Positions 42,496-51,119 of a stretch of DNA of 64,000 bases are shown in pieces. Every line of letters starts with the position of its first letter. Position 1 is the stretch's first letter. Source of the DNA: Pseudomonadota bacterium. GTDB taxonomy: Bacteria; Pseudomonadota; Alphaproteobacteria; Rhizobiales; Xanthobacteraceae. The stretch lies in contig JAFAGM010000004.1 in NCBI GenBank assembly GCA_023422775.1, positions 1 to 64,000 of the forward strand, read 5' to 3'. The notes below the pieces were generated by a model, which did no database searches, had not been told where the DNA came from, and was given only the letters and a program-made list of their open reading frames with translations. Made by a program: the position numbers and the translations under genes.

Positions 42496-43101
42496 ATGCT
42501 GCGCTGGATGATGCCATTCCTTGTCGCGATTTTCGCGACCGGAACCGCTGCCGCCCAGGGTCCCGACGCCACCAAGGCCGCTGACAGCCCGGCAGCCGCC
42601 AAGCCTGCCGACAGCCCGACCGCCCCCCAGACCACCGTAACCCCCGCTGCCGCGAAGCCCGCCGACACCCCGACAGCAGCTAAGCCAGCCGACACCCCAG
42701 CCACCACCAAGCCGGCCAGCAGCCCGCCCGCCGCCAGGCGTGCCGGTAAACCCGCCGCCCCCAGGCGCGCCACGGTCGTTGCCGCCGGCCAGTTGCCGCC
42801 GGGCCTGCCCCGCGCCCACTACAAATACCGGACCACGGTTGCCCCCGGCGCGCCCCTCTACGTGCGCCGCGGCCGTGCGCTGGTGATCAAGGAGGAAACG
42901 GAGGTGCTGTTCCCGCCGTTCGGCGTGGTGCCCTTCGCGCCGGGCGTCAACGGTACGCCGCTGCTGCCGGGCTCCTCGACGCTGCCCGGCTATTACGGTA
43001 CGAGCCATTCCTACAGCTACGACGGGCCCTATTACGGCGGCCCCTACACGTCCTATTGGGACCGGCTGCCTTACGCCTGCGGCGTGTACGGATATTGCTA
43101 G
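42496..43101 (+). CDS. Exported Ala/Pro/Lys-repeat protein with Tyr/Gly-rich C-terminus
   Basis: A 201-residue protein with a signal peptide (MLRWMMPFLVAIFATGTAAA, cleavage near residue 20). Residues about 25-85 are degenerate repeats of KPADTPTAA type, probably extended like a spacer. A conserved-looking middle follows (TTVAPGAPLYVRRGRALVIKEE) and a Gly/Tyr-rich end (SYSYDGPYYGGPYTSYW). It may be an envelope protein. No known family. Confidence 0.72.
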   Translation: MLRWMMPFLVAIFATGTAAAQGPDATKAADSPAAAKPADSPTAPQTTVTPAAAKPADTPTAAKPADTPATTKPASSPPAARRAGKPAAPRRATVVAAGQLPPGLPRAHYKYRTTVAPGAPLYVRRGRALVIKEETEVLFPPFGVVPFAPGVNGTPLLPGSSTLPGYYGTSHSYSYDGPYYGGPYTSYWDRLPYACGVYGYC

Positions 43102-43116
43102 GAACGGATCATCGAC

Positions 43117-44073
43117 GTGCCAGGGGCATCGCGTAGGACCAGCGACAGGAGTTCCGCCAACGCCATCACGGCTGACCTGGTTGCGGTCCTCGTCGCCGTG
43201 ACAGATGGCGAACCGAAGATCATGACCATCGCCAACGCCGGCGCGCTGCCGAGCGGTCCGTTCGAATTCGCGCACCGTTCGCTGCAAACCGGGCTGCGGG
43301 CGTGGGTCGAGGCGCAGACCGGGCATCCGCTCGGCTACGTCGAGCAGCTCTACACCTTCGCCGATCGCGGAAGGACCGGCGACGCCAGGTCACCGCACTC
43401 GATCTCGATCAGCTATCTCGGCCTCGCCCGCGAAGACCAGGTGGGTCAGGGTTTCGAGGCCCATTGGTCTGGCTGGTACGAGTACTTCCCGTGGGAGGAT
43501 CAACGGACCGGCCTGCCCGCTCCGCTGGGGAAGATGCTGGCGTCCCGGCTGCGGGCGTGGTCGAAGGCCGCTTCCACCGCCGCCCTGCAGCGCGAACGCT
43601 GGCAGCGCGCGGCCATCACCTTTGGCCTCGACGAGCGCGAATGGAACGAGGAGCTGGTGCTGCAGCGCTACGAGCTGCTCTACGAAGCCGGATTGATCCA
43701 GGAAGCGGTGCGTGACGGGGCGGATACCACCGCCGTCATTCCCGGCCGGCCGATGACCGGCGACCATCGCCGCATCCTCGCGACCGGAATTGCCAGGCTG
43801 CGCGCCAAGATCAAGTACCGGCCCGTCGTGTTCGAACTGATGCCGGCGGAATTCACCCTGCTGCAACTGCAACGCAGTGTTGAGGCGCTTGCAGGCCGGC
43901 TGGTCCACAAGCAGAACTTCCGCCGCCTCATCGAGCAGCAGCAACTCGTTGAGGAAACTGGCGCAATCGCCGCCGAGACCATCGGGCGGCCGGCAAAACT
44001 GTTCCGCTTCCGCCACGCCGTGCTGGCCGAACGGGCGGTTGCCGGCACCAAGCTTCCGCTTTCGCGCACTTGA
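43117..44073 (+). CDS. Nudix-fold transcriptional regulator of NAD synthesis (NrtR/NadQ-like)
   Basis: A 318-residue protein with an N-terminal Nudix-like domain (about 15-200, with ADLVAVLVAVTDGEPKI) and a C-terminal winged-helix part (about 230-318, with FTLLQLQRSVEALAG and KQNFRRLIEQQQLV). The canonical Nudix-box catalytic residues are not preserved, which fits a sensor rather than a hydrolase. The NrtR group and its alphaproteobacterial NadQ-type relatives repress NAD genes; here the gene directly precedes nadABC with two palindromes between. Start GTG 43117 follows AGGAACGG. The name NadQ is likely but not proven, so the symbol is left blank. Confidence 0.82.
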   Translation: MPGASRRTSDRSSANAITADLVAVLVAVTDGEPKIMTIANAGALPSGPFEFAHRSLQTGLRAWVEAQTGHPLGYVEQLYTFADRGRTGDARSPHSISISYLGLAREDQVGQGFEAHWSGWYEYFPWEDQRTGLPAPLGKMLASRLRAWSKAASTAALQRERWQRAAITFGLDEREWNEELVLQRYELLYEAGLIQEAVRDGADTTAVIPGRPMTGDHRRILATGIARLRAKIKYRPVVFELMPAEFTLLQLQRSVEALAGRLVHKQNFRRLIEQQQLVEETGAIAAETIGRPAKLFRFRHAVLAERAVAGTKLPLSRT

Positions 44074-44080
44074 CTTCGAT

Positions 44081-44099
44081 TATGCTCAGGATAAGTATA
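44081..44099. promoter_or_regulatory. Upstream operator-like palindrome of nadABC
   Basis: TATGCTC-AGGAT-AAGTATA has the same 7-5-7 layout as the perfect site at 44108-44126, with two mismatched pairs. The two sites start 27 bases apart. Confidence 0.7.
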
Positions 44100-44107
44100 A
44101 GCCATAA

Positions 44108-44126
44108 TATACTCATGGAGAGTATA
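44108..44126. promoter_or_regulatory. Perfect operator palindrome of nadABC
   Basis: TATACTC-ATGGA-GAGTATA is a perfect 7-bp inverted repeat with a 5-base spacer that ends two bases before the nadA ATG and includes its GGAG ribosome site. A bound dimer would block translation start and promoter escape. Confidence 0.8.
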
Positions 44127-44127
44127 A

Positions 44128-45114
44128 ATGGCCGATCTCAGCTCCGCCTCGCACACCCGTTCCGCAACGCTCTATGAAAGGGTCAAGAGGGTCATCCCGC
44201 CGCCCGAATGGGCCAGCTTCGCCGAGGATGTCGATGCCGTCCTCGATCTGAAGCGGGCCCGCAACGCGGTCGTCCTGGCGCATAACTATCAGACCCCGGA
44301 AATCTTCCACGGCGTCGCCGACATCGTGGGCGACAGCCTCCTGCTCGCGCGCGAGGCGGCCAGGGTCGATGCCGACATCATCGTGCTGGCCGGCGTGCAC
44401 TTCATGGCGGAGACGGCGAAGCTTCTGAACCCGGAAAAGACCGTGCTGCTTCCGGATCTTGCGGCCGGCTGTTCACTTGCGGACTCCATCACCGCGCAGG
44501 ATGTGCGGCTGATGCGGCAGCGCTATCCCGGCGTGCCTGTCGTCACCTACGTCAATACTTCAGCCGCGGTGAAGGCTGAATCCGACATCTGCTGCACCTC
44601 GGGCAATGCGCTGAAGGTCGTGGAGTCGCTTGGCGTCGAGCGCGTCATCATGCTGCCGGATGAATATCTGGCGCAGAACATCGCCGCGCAGACGAACGTG
44701 AAGATCATCGCGTGGAAGGGCCATTGCGAGGTGCATGAGTTGTTCACCGCATACGACGTGCGACAACTGCGCGAAAATCACCCTGACGTGACAATCCTCG
44801 CACATCCGGAGTGTCCGCCCGAAGTTGTGGCGGAAGCCGATTTCTCCGGCTCGACCGCAGCGATGTCGGACTTCGTCGGCAAGCGGCGGCCGCCCCGGGT
44901 CGTGCTGCTGACGGAATGCTCGATGAGCGACAATGTTTCGGTGCTCCACCCCGACGTGGAATTCATCCGGCCCTGCAATCTGTGCCCGCACATGAAGCGG
45001 ATCACGCTGAAGAACATTCGCCACGCGCTGGAAACCGGCCGGCACGAAGTGACGATCGACCCGGCGATCGCGGCGCAGGCACGGCGTGCTGTCGAAAGGA
45101 TGCTGGCGATATGA
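44128..45114 (+). CDS. nadA: Quinolinate synthase A
   Basis: A 328-residue 4Fe-4S enzyme that condenses iminoaspartate with dihydroxyacetone phosphate to quinolinate. Three cluster cysteines are in AAGCSLADS, DICCTSGNA and RPCNLCPHMKRI. VVLAHNYQTPEI near residue 50 is the family start motif. Its stop overlaps nadB as ATGA. Confidence 0.97.
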   Translation: MADLSSASHTRSATLYERVKRVIPPPEWASFAEDVDAVLDLKRARNAVVLAHNYQTPEIFHGVADIVGDSLLLAREAARVDADIIVLAGVHFMAETAKLLNPEKTVLLPDLAAGCSLADSITAQDVRLMRQRYPGVPVVTYVNTSAAVKAESDICCTSGNALKVVESLGVERVIMLPDEYLAQNIAAQTNVKIIAWKGHCEVHELFTAYDVRQLRENHPDVTILAHPECPPEVVAEADFSGSTAAMSDFVGKRRPPRVVLLTECSMSDNVSVLHPDVEFIRPCNLCPHMKRITLKNIRHALETGRHEVTIDPAIAAQARRAVERMLAI

Positions 45115-46664
45115 GCACAGAAATCTCGGCATCGAACGACCGTCCCGTCATCATCGGCGGCGGCGCAGCCGGATTGATGACCGCGCTGCTGATGGCGCCG
45201 GAGCCGGTGTTGCTGATGTCGAAGGCACCGCTTGGAGCCGAGGCGTCGAGCCTGTGGGCGCAAGGTGGACTTGCGGCGGCGGTGGGCGAAGACGACGATC
45301 CTGCGCTTCATCTGGCCGATACGCTCGCCGCGGGCGCTGGACTTTGCGATGAAGCCGTCGCGAGCCGCATCGTTTACGCGGCGCCCGCAGCCGTCGAACA
45401 CCTCGCGAGGCTGGGCGTTGCTTTCGACCGCCGGCCGGATGGCGGATGGCGGCTCGGCCTCGAGGCCGCCCACGGCCGCGACCGGATCGTGCATGCCACC
45501 GGCGACGGCACTGGCCGCGAGATCATGCGGGCCCTGATCGCGGCGGTTCGCCGCTGTCCTTCGATCACGCTGCTGGAGGGCGTCGAGGCGCGGAGCCTCT
45601 TTGTGGAAGACAACGCGATCAAGGGCGTGCTCGCGGTGAGCGCGCGCGGCCCTATCGCGATCGACACCGGCCGCGTCGTGATCGCCACGGGCGGAATCGG
45701 TGGGCTGTTTCCGGACAGCACCAATCCTGCCGGCTGTTTTGGTCAGGGGCTGGCGCTGGCGGCGCGCGCGGGCGCGCAGCTTTCCGATCTCGAATTCATC
45801 CAGTTTCACCCGACCGCGTTCGACGGGCCGCAGCGCCCGATGCCGCTGGTCACCGAGGCCGTGCGCGGCGACGGCGCGATCCTGATCGACGACACCGGGC
45901 AACGCTTCATGGCGGACCAGCCGGGCGCCGAGCTTGCTCCTCGCGATATCGTTGCGCGCGCGGTCTGGCGTCATCGCGCCGAAGGGCACCGCGTATTCCT
46001 CGACGCGCGGAAACGACCGGGAACGGAATTCGCGAAGCGTTATCCCGTCATCTCCGCATTCTGCAAGATGGCCGGGATCGATCCCGCCACTGATCCGATT
46101 CCGGTCCGGCCGGCGGTGCATTACCACATGGGCGGCATATCCGTTGATATCGAAGGCCGCAGCAGCGTGAATGGCCTGTGGGCCTGCGGCGAAGTCAGTC
46201 GCACCGGCCTGCATGGCTCCAACCGGCTCGCCAGCAACTCGCTGATGGAAGCGATCGTCTGTGCGCGATGGGTTGCGGAGAGCGTCCGGGGCGCGGACCG
46301 TGGCCCGCTGAAGGCGCGCGTTACCCATGTGCCGCCACCCGCGTCCGACCCTTCCGCCGTGCGGCCGATACTTTCCCAAAGCCTCGGCGTGCTGCGCAAC
46401 CGGCACGGCATGGAACGCGCGATCCGCAGCCTCTATCCGATCGCAACAGGCCGTGGCGCGGCAGCCGATCCCGCACTGGTCGGATTGATGATCGCAGTTG
46501 CCGCCTGGCGGCGCGAGGAAAGCCGCGGCGGACATTACCGGAGCGACTTCCCAGACGCCCTCGCGGTGGGCGTGCCGTCAACCAGCTCGCTTGTCGATGC
46601 GTTCGACGCCGCCCGCGACATCGTTGGAACCGGATTCATGACCGTTGGGAGTGCCCATCCGTGA
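45111..46664 (+). CDS. nadB: L-aspartate oxidase
   Basis: A 517-residue FAD enzyme of the succinate dehydrogenase/fumarate reductase family that oxidises aspartate to iminoaspartate. The FAD-binding motif is VIIGGGAAGLMTAL (about 13-26), substrate loops include SSLWAQGGLAAAVG and EFIQFHPTAF, and the C-terminal HYHMGGISVD and GSNRLASNSLMEA fit. The start overlaps the nadA stop; the much longer open frame upstream is inside nadA. Translational coupling is likely. Confidence 0.97.
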   Translation: MSTEISASNDRPVIIGGGAAGLMTALLMAPEPVLLMSKAPLGAEASSLWAQGGLAAAVGEDDDPALHLADTLAAGAGLCDEAVASRIVYAAPAAVEHLARLGVAFDRRPDGGWRLGLEAAHGRDRIVHATGDGTGREIMRALIAAVRRCPSITLLEGVEARSLFVEDNAIKGVLAVSARGPIAIDTGRVVIATGGIGGLFPDSTNPAGCFGQGLALAARAGAQLSDLEFIQFHPTAFDGPQRPMPLVTEAVRGDGAILIDDTGQRFMADQPGAELAPRDIVARAVWRHRAEGHRVFLDARKRPGTEFAKRYPVISAFCKMAGIDPATDPIPVRPAVHYHMGGISVDIEGRSSVNGLWACGEVSRTGLHGSNRLASNSLMEAIVCARWVAESVRGADRGPLKARVTHVPPPASDPSAVRPILSQSLGVLRNRHGMERAIRSLYPIATGRGAAADPALVGLMIAVAAWRREESRGGHYRSDFPDALAVGVPSTSSLVDAFDAARDIVGTGFMTVGSAHP

Positions 46665-47530
46665 CACTTGCGCCGCTTCTGCCCCTCATGTACGAGCCGC
46701 TGGTTCGAACCGCCCTGCTCGAAGACCTCGGGCGCGCCGGGGACATCACCGCCGATGCGATCGTGCCGGCCGACAGGTACGCCTCGCTCGTTCTGCGCGC
46801 TCGTCAGCCCGGCGCGGTGGCCGGACTCGACATCGCCCGCTGCGTCTTTCAACTCGTCAACCCCGCGATCCGCCTCGACGCGAAGCGGCCTGACGGAAGC
46901 GTGGTGGCGCCGGGCGACGTGATCGCGACCATCGAGGGCCCAGCGCGCGCCGTGTTGACCGGCGAGCGGACCGCACTAAATTTCCTCTGCCATCTGAGCG
47001 GCGTCGCGACCGCGACAGCCTTGCTGGTATCAGCCACTCAAGGCACAAGGGCGCGCATCGTCTGCACCCGAAAGACGACGCCCGGACTGCGCGCGCTCGA
47101 GAAATACGCCGTGCGCGCCGGCGGCGGCAGCAATCATCGGTTCGGCCTCGACGATGCCGTTCTGATCAAGGACAACCACATCGCGCTGGCCGGCGACATC
47201 CGCACCGCGATCGAGCGGGCGAAAGCCCATGCCGGGCACCTCGTCAAGATCGAGGTCGAGGTCGATACCCTGGCGCAACTCGCACAGGCTCTCGATATCG
47301 GCGTGGATGCGGTGCTGCTCGACAACATGACGGTCGCGCAGCTTTCGGAAGCCGTGGCGATGACGGCGGGACGCGCGATCACGGAAGCTTCCGGCCGCAT
47401 CACTGCGGAGACCGCCAAGGCAATCGCAGCGACCGGCGTCGACCTGATTTCCGCCGGCTGGCTGACGCACAGTTCAGCCGCCCTCGATATCGGGCTCGAT
47501 TACCTGGAGTTCAGTTCGGCCGCGAATTGA
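46661..47530 (+). CDS. nadC: Nicotinate-nucleotide pyrophosphorylase (carboxylating)
   Basis: A 289-residue phosphoribosyltransferase that converts quinolinate to nicotinate mononucleotide. Signatures are LLEDLGRAGDITADAI, RTALNFLCHLSGVATAT, CTRKTTPGLRALEKYAVRAG, GGGSNHRFGLDDAVLIKDNH and EVEVDTLAQL. GTG 46661 overlaps the nadB stop (GTGA); ATG 46688 is an alternative. It completes the de novo NAD operon. Confidence 0.97.
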   Translation: MTLAPLLPLMYEPLVRTALLEDLGRAGDITADAIVPADRYASLVLRARQPGAVAGLDIARCVFQLVNPAIRLDAKRPDGSVVAPGDVIATIEGPARAVLTGERTALNFLCHLSGVATATALLVSATQGTRARIVCTRKTTPGLRALEKYAVRAGGGSNHRFGLDDAVLIKDNHIALAGDIRTAIERAKAHAGHLVKIEVEVDTLAQLAQALDIGVDAVLLDNMTVAQLSEAVAMTAGRAITEASGRITAETAKAIAATGVDLISAGWLTHSSAALDIGLDYLEFSSAAN

Positions 47531-47559
47531 CCAGCGCAACCAGCGCTGCGTGCGGGGAA

Positions 47560-48375
47560 TCATTCGGCCGGGCGAACCACGGCCTTCTTTTCCTCGCGCA
47601 TCAGCCGGTTGTTGCGCTGAACCACCGAATAGCTCGCGAGCGAAAACAGGATGACGAGGAACTGGATCGACAGCGCCTCGAGCGTCGGATTGAGCCCGAT
47701 CGCGGTCAGGAACTCCGATCCCTTCACGTCGGTGACCGGGATGATGGCCTGCTCCTGGAATTCCTGCACCGCCTCGCCGATGAACTTGATCGCCATCGCG
47801 AACAGGAACGCGGAGGTGATGATGAACAGCGGCCGCAACGGCAGCTTCCGGGCAATCAGGTTGATGAAATAGAACAGCACGGCAAGCGCCACTGCCGCCG
47901 CGGCAAGGCCGGCGAACAGGCCGGCGCTCCAGCCGCCTTCGGTCTTGGCCAGCGCGTTGATGAACAGGACGGTCTCGGCACCCTCGCGAAACACCGCAAA
48001 GAAGGCCAGCGCGCCGATCGCCCATACCGTGTCCTGCGACAGCGCCTGATCGGCCTTGTGCGCGAGGTAATCCTGCCATCCGCGGGGATCCTGCTTCACC
48101 ATCAGCCAGCCGCTGACATAGAGCATCAACGCGGCGGCAAACAGAATGATGAAGCCTTCCAGGACGTCGCTGTGGTCGCCGGAGTTCAGCACCGCAAACA
48201 ACCAGGCCGCCACGAAGCTGGCGGCAACGGCGACGAGCGCACCGCCGTACAGGGCGTTGATGCGATGGCCGGCACCGACCTTGTTGAGATAGCCCGCAAG
48301 CGCTGCGATCACCAGCATGGCTTCGAGCCCCTCGCGGAGCAGGATGACGGCGGCCTGAATGAATGCTGACGACAT
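47560..48375 (-). CDS. FTR1-family high-affinity iron permease
   Basis: A 271-residue integral membrane protein with about seven helices. The two iron-binding REGLE-type motifs are REGLEAM (residues 14-20) and FREGAETVLF (near 130), each in a membrane helix, as in Ftr1/EfeU. It takes up iron, often with a periplasmic partner such as EfeO or a multicopper oxidase, but none lies beside it. A possible Irr box is upstream. It is convergent with nadC, about 30 bases apart. Confidence 0.92.
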   Translation of the reverse strand: MSSAFIQAAVILLREGLEAMLVIAALAGYLNKVGAGHRINALYGGALVAVAASFVAAWLFAVLNSGDHSDVLEGFIILFAAALMLYVSGWLMVKQDPRGWQDYLAHKADQALSQDTVWAIGALAFFAVFREGAETVLFINALAKTEGGWSAGLFAGLAAAAVALAVLFYFINLIARKLPLRPLFIITSAFLFAMAIKFIGEAVQEFQEQAIIPVTDVKGSEFLTAIGLNPTLEALSIQFLVILFSLASYSVVQRNNRLMREEKKAVVRPAE

Positions 48376-48511
48376 GGAATGGCACCTGATTTTTTGCCCG
48401 TTTTATCTTCCAAACGATTCAAGTAAAGCGGGCTCTCGCGACACCACCGCGTCAATGCGACGGGGCGGCAAGCAACCCCCGTAACTCGGGCACTTCCGGA
48501 AATTGCGACAG

Positions 48512-48528
48512 ATTAGAATTGTTCAATT
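48512..48528 (-). promoter_or_regulatory. Possible Irr (iron control element) box upstream of the FTR1 gene
   Basis: ATTAGAATTGTTCAATT resembles the rhizobial iron-control motif TTTRGAAYNRTTCYAAA in about 13 of 17 positions, as I recall that motif. It is 137 bases before the permease start and directly beside the ctaA stop codon. Confidence 0.4.
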
Positions 48529-49620
48529 TCAACCGGGCTGCCCGACCGGCACGGCCAGCTTCCGCTCATCCTGCCCGACACGGCGCGCGACCAGGCGGTC
48601 GGTCTGCAGGACCGCGAGCGTCAGGACCACGATTGCGACCGCCTGATGCGCCAGCGCGAGATCGATCGGCACCTGGTGCAGCAGCGTGAGAATGCCGAGC
48701 ACGGCCTGCAGGGCGATCGCGGCGAACAGCCACCATGCGCCGCCGATCACGGCCGCGCCCGCCCGCGAGCGCACCGTGTCGATCGCGTGCAGGAGCGCCA
48801 GCACCAGCAGTGCGTAAGCGGTCATGCGGTGCTCGAACTGGACCGTGAGCGTGTTGTCGAACAGGTTGCGCCACCACGGCTCCTCGAAGAACAGCCGCGC
48901 CGCCGATGGAATGAAGGCACCGTCAATCTCCGGCCAGGTGTTGTAGACCCTGCCGGCGCGCAGGCCTGCGACCAGCGCGCCGAAATAGATCTGCAGGAAC
49001 GTCAGTCCCAGCAACACGATGCCGGTTACCTTGAGTCGCGGCGGCGCAGCGGCGTGCGGGCGCGCCGTCAACCGCCGCAGCGTCCAGACGATGGCGGCAA
49101 AAATGATGAGGGCCAGCATCAGATGCGCCGCCAACCGATACTGCGACACCTCGGTCCGGTGCGACAGGCCGGATGCGACCATCCACCAGCCGACCGCGCC
49201 CTGCAGAGCCCCAAGAGTAAAGATCAGCCACAGCCGTCGCTTCAGTTCGCCACTCAGCGCGCCGCGCCACAGGAAGAACAGGAACGGCAGCAGGTAGACC
49301 GCGCCGATCACGCGCCCGAGCAGCCGGTGGCTCCATTCCCACCAGAAGATCGTCTTGAACTCGGACAGGCTCATGCCGGCGTTGAGTTCGCGATATTGCG
49401 GGATGGTCTTGTAGCCCTCGAAGGCCTGCGCCCATTGCGCCTCGTTGAGCGGCGGCAGCGTTCCGGTGACGGGCTTCCACTCCACGATCGACAATCCGGA
49501 TTCCGTCAGCCGCGTAGCGCCGCCGACCAGCACCATGAGCGCGATCAGGACGGCGACCGCGATCAGCCACCATTTGACGGCGGCAGGTAGCGGGGTGTCG
49601 CGGGTGGAACTGGCGGTCAT
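48529..49620 (-). CDS. ctaA: Haem A synthase (COX15/CtaA)
   Basis: A 363-residue membrane enzyme that oxidises haem O to haem A for cytochrome c oxidase. About eight helices. Haem-binding histidines and family motifs are in WEWSHRLLGR, SHRTEVSQYRLAAHL, FEHRMTAYALL and LALAHQAVAI. LVGGATRLTESGLSIVEWKP near the N-terminus is highly characteristic. Start 49620 (MTASSTRD) fits type II alphaproteobacterial CtaA. It lies divergent from the DUF2842 gene. Confidence 0.97.
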   Translation of the reverse strand: MTASSTRDTPLPAAVKWWLIAVAVLIALMVLVGGATRLTESGLSIVEWKPVTGTLPPLNEAQWAQAFEGYKTIPQYRELNAGMSLSEFKTIFWWEWSHRLLGRVIGAVYLLPFLFFLWRGALSGELKRRLWLIFTLGALQGAVGWWMVASGLSHRTEVSQYRLAAHLMLALIIFAAIVWTLRRLTARPHAAAPPRLKVTGIVLLGLTFLQIYFGALVAGLRAGRVYNTWPEIDGAFIPSAARLFFEEPWWRNLFDNTLTVQFEHRMTAYALLVLALLHAIDTVRSRAGAAVIGGAWWLFAAIALQAVLGILTLLHQVPIDLALAHQAVAIVVLTLAVLQTDRLVARRVGQDERKLAVPVGQPG

Positions 49621-49726
49621 TCACCTGTCTCGACGCCGCCCGGAGGGCGTGCTTGATTGAATTGGCGCGCCCCTTATAGTCCGCCCCTCCCCGTGCGCAA
49701 CCTGCCACGAGCTGCACAAATTCGCC

Positions 49727-49939
49727 ATGACGATACGCACCCGCAAATTCTTCGGAACCATCGCGCTGCTGGTGCTGGTCGTGGTGTGGTCGCTGATGGG
49801 AATGACCATCGCGCAGACGCCGTGGCTTGCCTCTTCGGGCCTGCTGCAGGCGATCTTCTATGTCGTGGCGGGGCTGGGCTGGGTACTGCCGGCGATGCCG
49901 ATCATCAGTTGGATGTCGCGGCCGGACCGCCCGACCTAG
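49727..49939 (+). CDS. DUF2842 family membrane protein
   Basis: A 70-residue protein with two hydrophobic helices (about residues 8-26 and 39-60) and the pattern TWLLQAIFYVVAGLGWVLPAMP-like near the end (here LLQAIFYVVAGLGWVLPA), which is characteristic of DUF2842. It is divergent from ctaA. Function unknown, and the C-terminus overlaps the end of the deacetylase gene by 4 bases. Confidence 0.85.
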   Translation: MTIRTRKFFGTIALLVLVVVWSLMGMTIAQTPWLASSGLLQAIFYVVAGLGWVLPAMPIISWMSRPDRPT

Positions 49940-50985
49940 CGCCTGACGTCCCAGGCAGGTTTCACCGGCGCAAACATCACCCCGGACAGCAGCACGCGCA
50001 TCATCCGCAGCGAGCGCTGCCGTCCGTCCCAGACGATCCGCGGCAGCGCGTGCAGATCGGTGTCCCCCCTTGTCTCGACGACGCCGGAGATCGCCGAGAC
50101 CGCGCTCGCGAGCCCTGCCTCCTGCACCATGAGAACGTGTTCGCGGCGCCAGGAATCCCGCTCGCCGAAGGGATAGGCGAAATGCCTGACATCGCGATGC
50201 AAGGCAGTCTGCATGACGGCGTTGCCCATCGCGATCTCGCGCTCCGCGTCAACCGCGCGCAGGTTCGACAGCACCGGATAGTTTACGGTCGCGCTGCCGA
50301 TCGTCACCAGCGGATCGGCGGCAAGTGTGGCCAGATCCTCCCAGTCCATCGACGAGCCACGCGATAGCGCTGCAAGGTCGACGGAATAGCGCGTACAAAG
50401 ATCGTTGATCGCAAGAGTGAGATCCTGCGGCGGCAGCGCGCGCATCCAGTTCGCCAGAAAATCGTAGATTTGATACTTCTCCGACGTAGTACCCGTGCCG
50501 AAACGCCGCTCCTTGCGATCGATCACCAGGCTGATGCGATTCTCCCGCGCGATCAGGTCTTCCAGTCCAAGCCACCAGGCCTCGCCGAGTCCGTCCGGAA
50601 ACGCGGTCGGCAGGTAGACCGTGAAGGGCACACCGTGCCCCGACAGCACCGGATAAGCCGATGCGATGACATCCTTGCAACCACCGTCGAAGGTCAGGCA
50701 GACAAATCGATTGGGCTGGGCCAGCGTCACCGCGCGGCGGCATGCCTCGTCCATCGAGACCAGATCGAATTTCCAGCGCTTCAGCGCGCGGATAGCCCGG
50801 TCGAGAAATTGCGGTGTGATTTCGCGCCACCGGTTCGGCTGGAACCGCTCGGTGCGGCGCGGACGCACGCGCTCGAACCGCAAGATGACGCCGGCGCCCC
50901 CTGTCTGCCGCTGCTTCAGCCTGAAATAACCGCTGAAATAAGCGAGCTCCATCCGCGCCTGCTGCAGGATCCCGATTTCCGACAC
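49936..50985 (-). CDS. Polysaccharide deacetylase family protein
   Basis: A 349-residue NodB-fold (CE4) protein. The catalytic-site motif is FVCLTFDGGCKDV (one Asp where TFDDG is usual, here TFDGG), and later HFAYPFGERDS supplies the conserved HxxxxYPFG element. The change of TFDDG to TFDGG may alter metal binding, so deacetylase activity needs testing. It likely acts on a surface polysaccharide as the locus suggests. GTG 50985 and ATG 50952 are both possible starts; the frame stays open to 51180. Confidence 0.82.
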   Translation of the reverse strand: MSEIGILQQARMELAYFSGYFRLKQRQTGGAGVILRFERVRPRRTERFQPNRWREITPQFLDRAIRALKRWKFDLVSMDEACRRAVTLAQPNRFVCLTFDGGCKDVIASAYPVLSGHGVPFTVYLPTAFPDGLGEAWWLGLEDLIARENRISLVIDRKERRFGTGTTSEKYQIYDFLANWMRALPPQDLTLAINDLCTRYSVDLAALSRGSSMDWEDLATLAADPLVTIGSATVNYPVLSNLRAVDAEREIAMGNAVMQTALHRDVRHFAYPFGERDSWRREHVLMVQEAGLASAVSAISGVVETRGDTDLHALPRIVWDGRQRSLRMMRVLLSGVMFAPVKPAWDVRR

Positions 50986-51119
50986 CAAGGTTTCGCCCCC
51001 AACTACGGCCGCGCGATCCCGGGCGCAGCCGGCACTACCATTACTCTTTGTTGACGTTTCCCTGCGAAGGTCGGCGAAAGCTACAAATTGTAAACATCTC
51101 ATATAACACGGGCTCTGCG

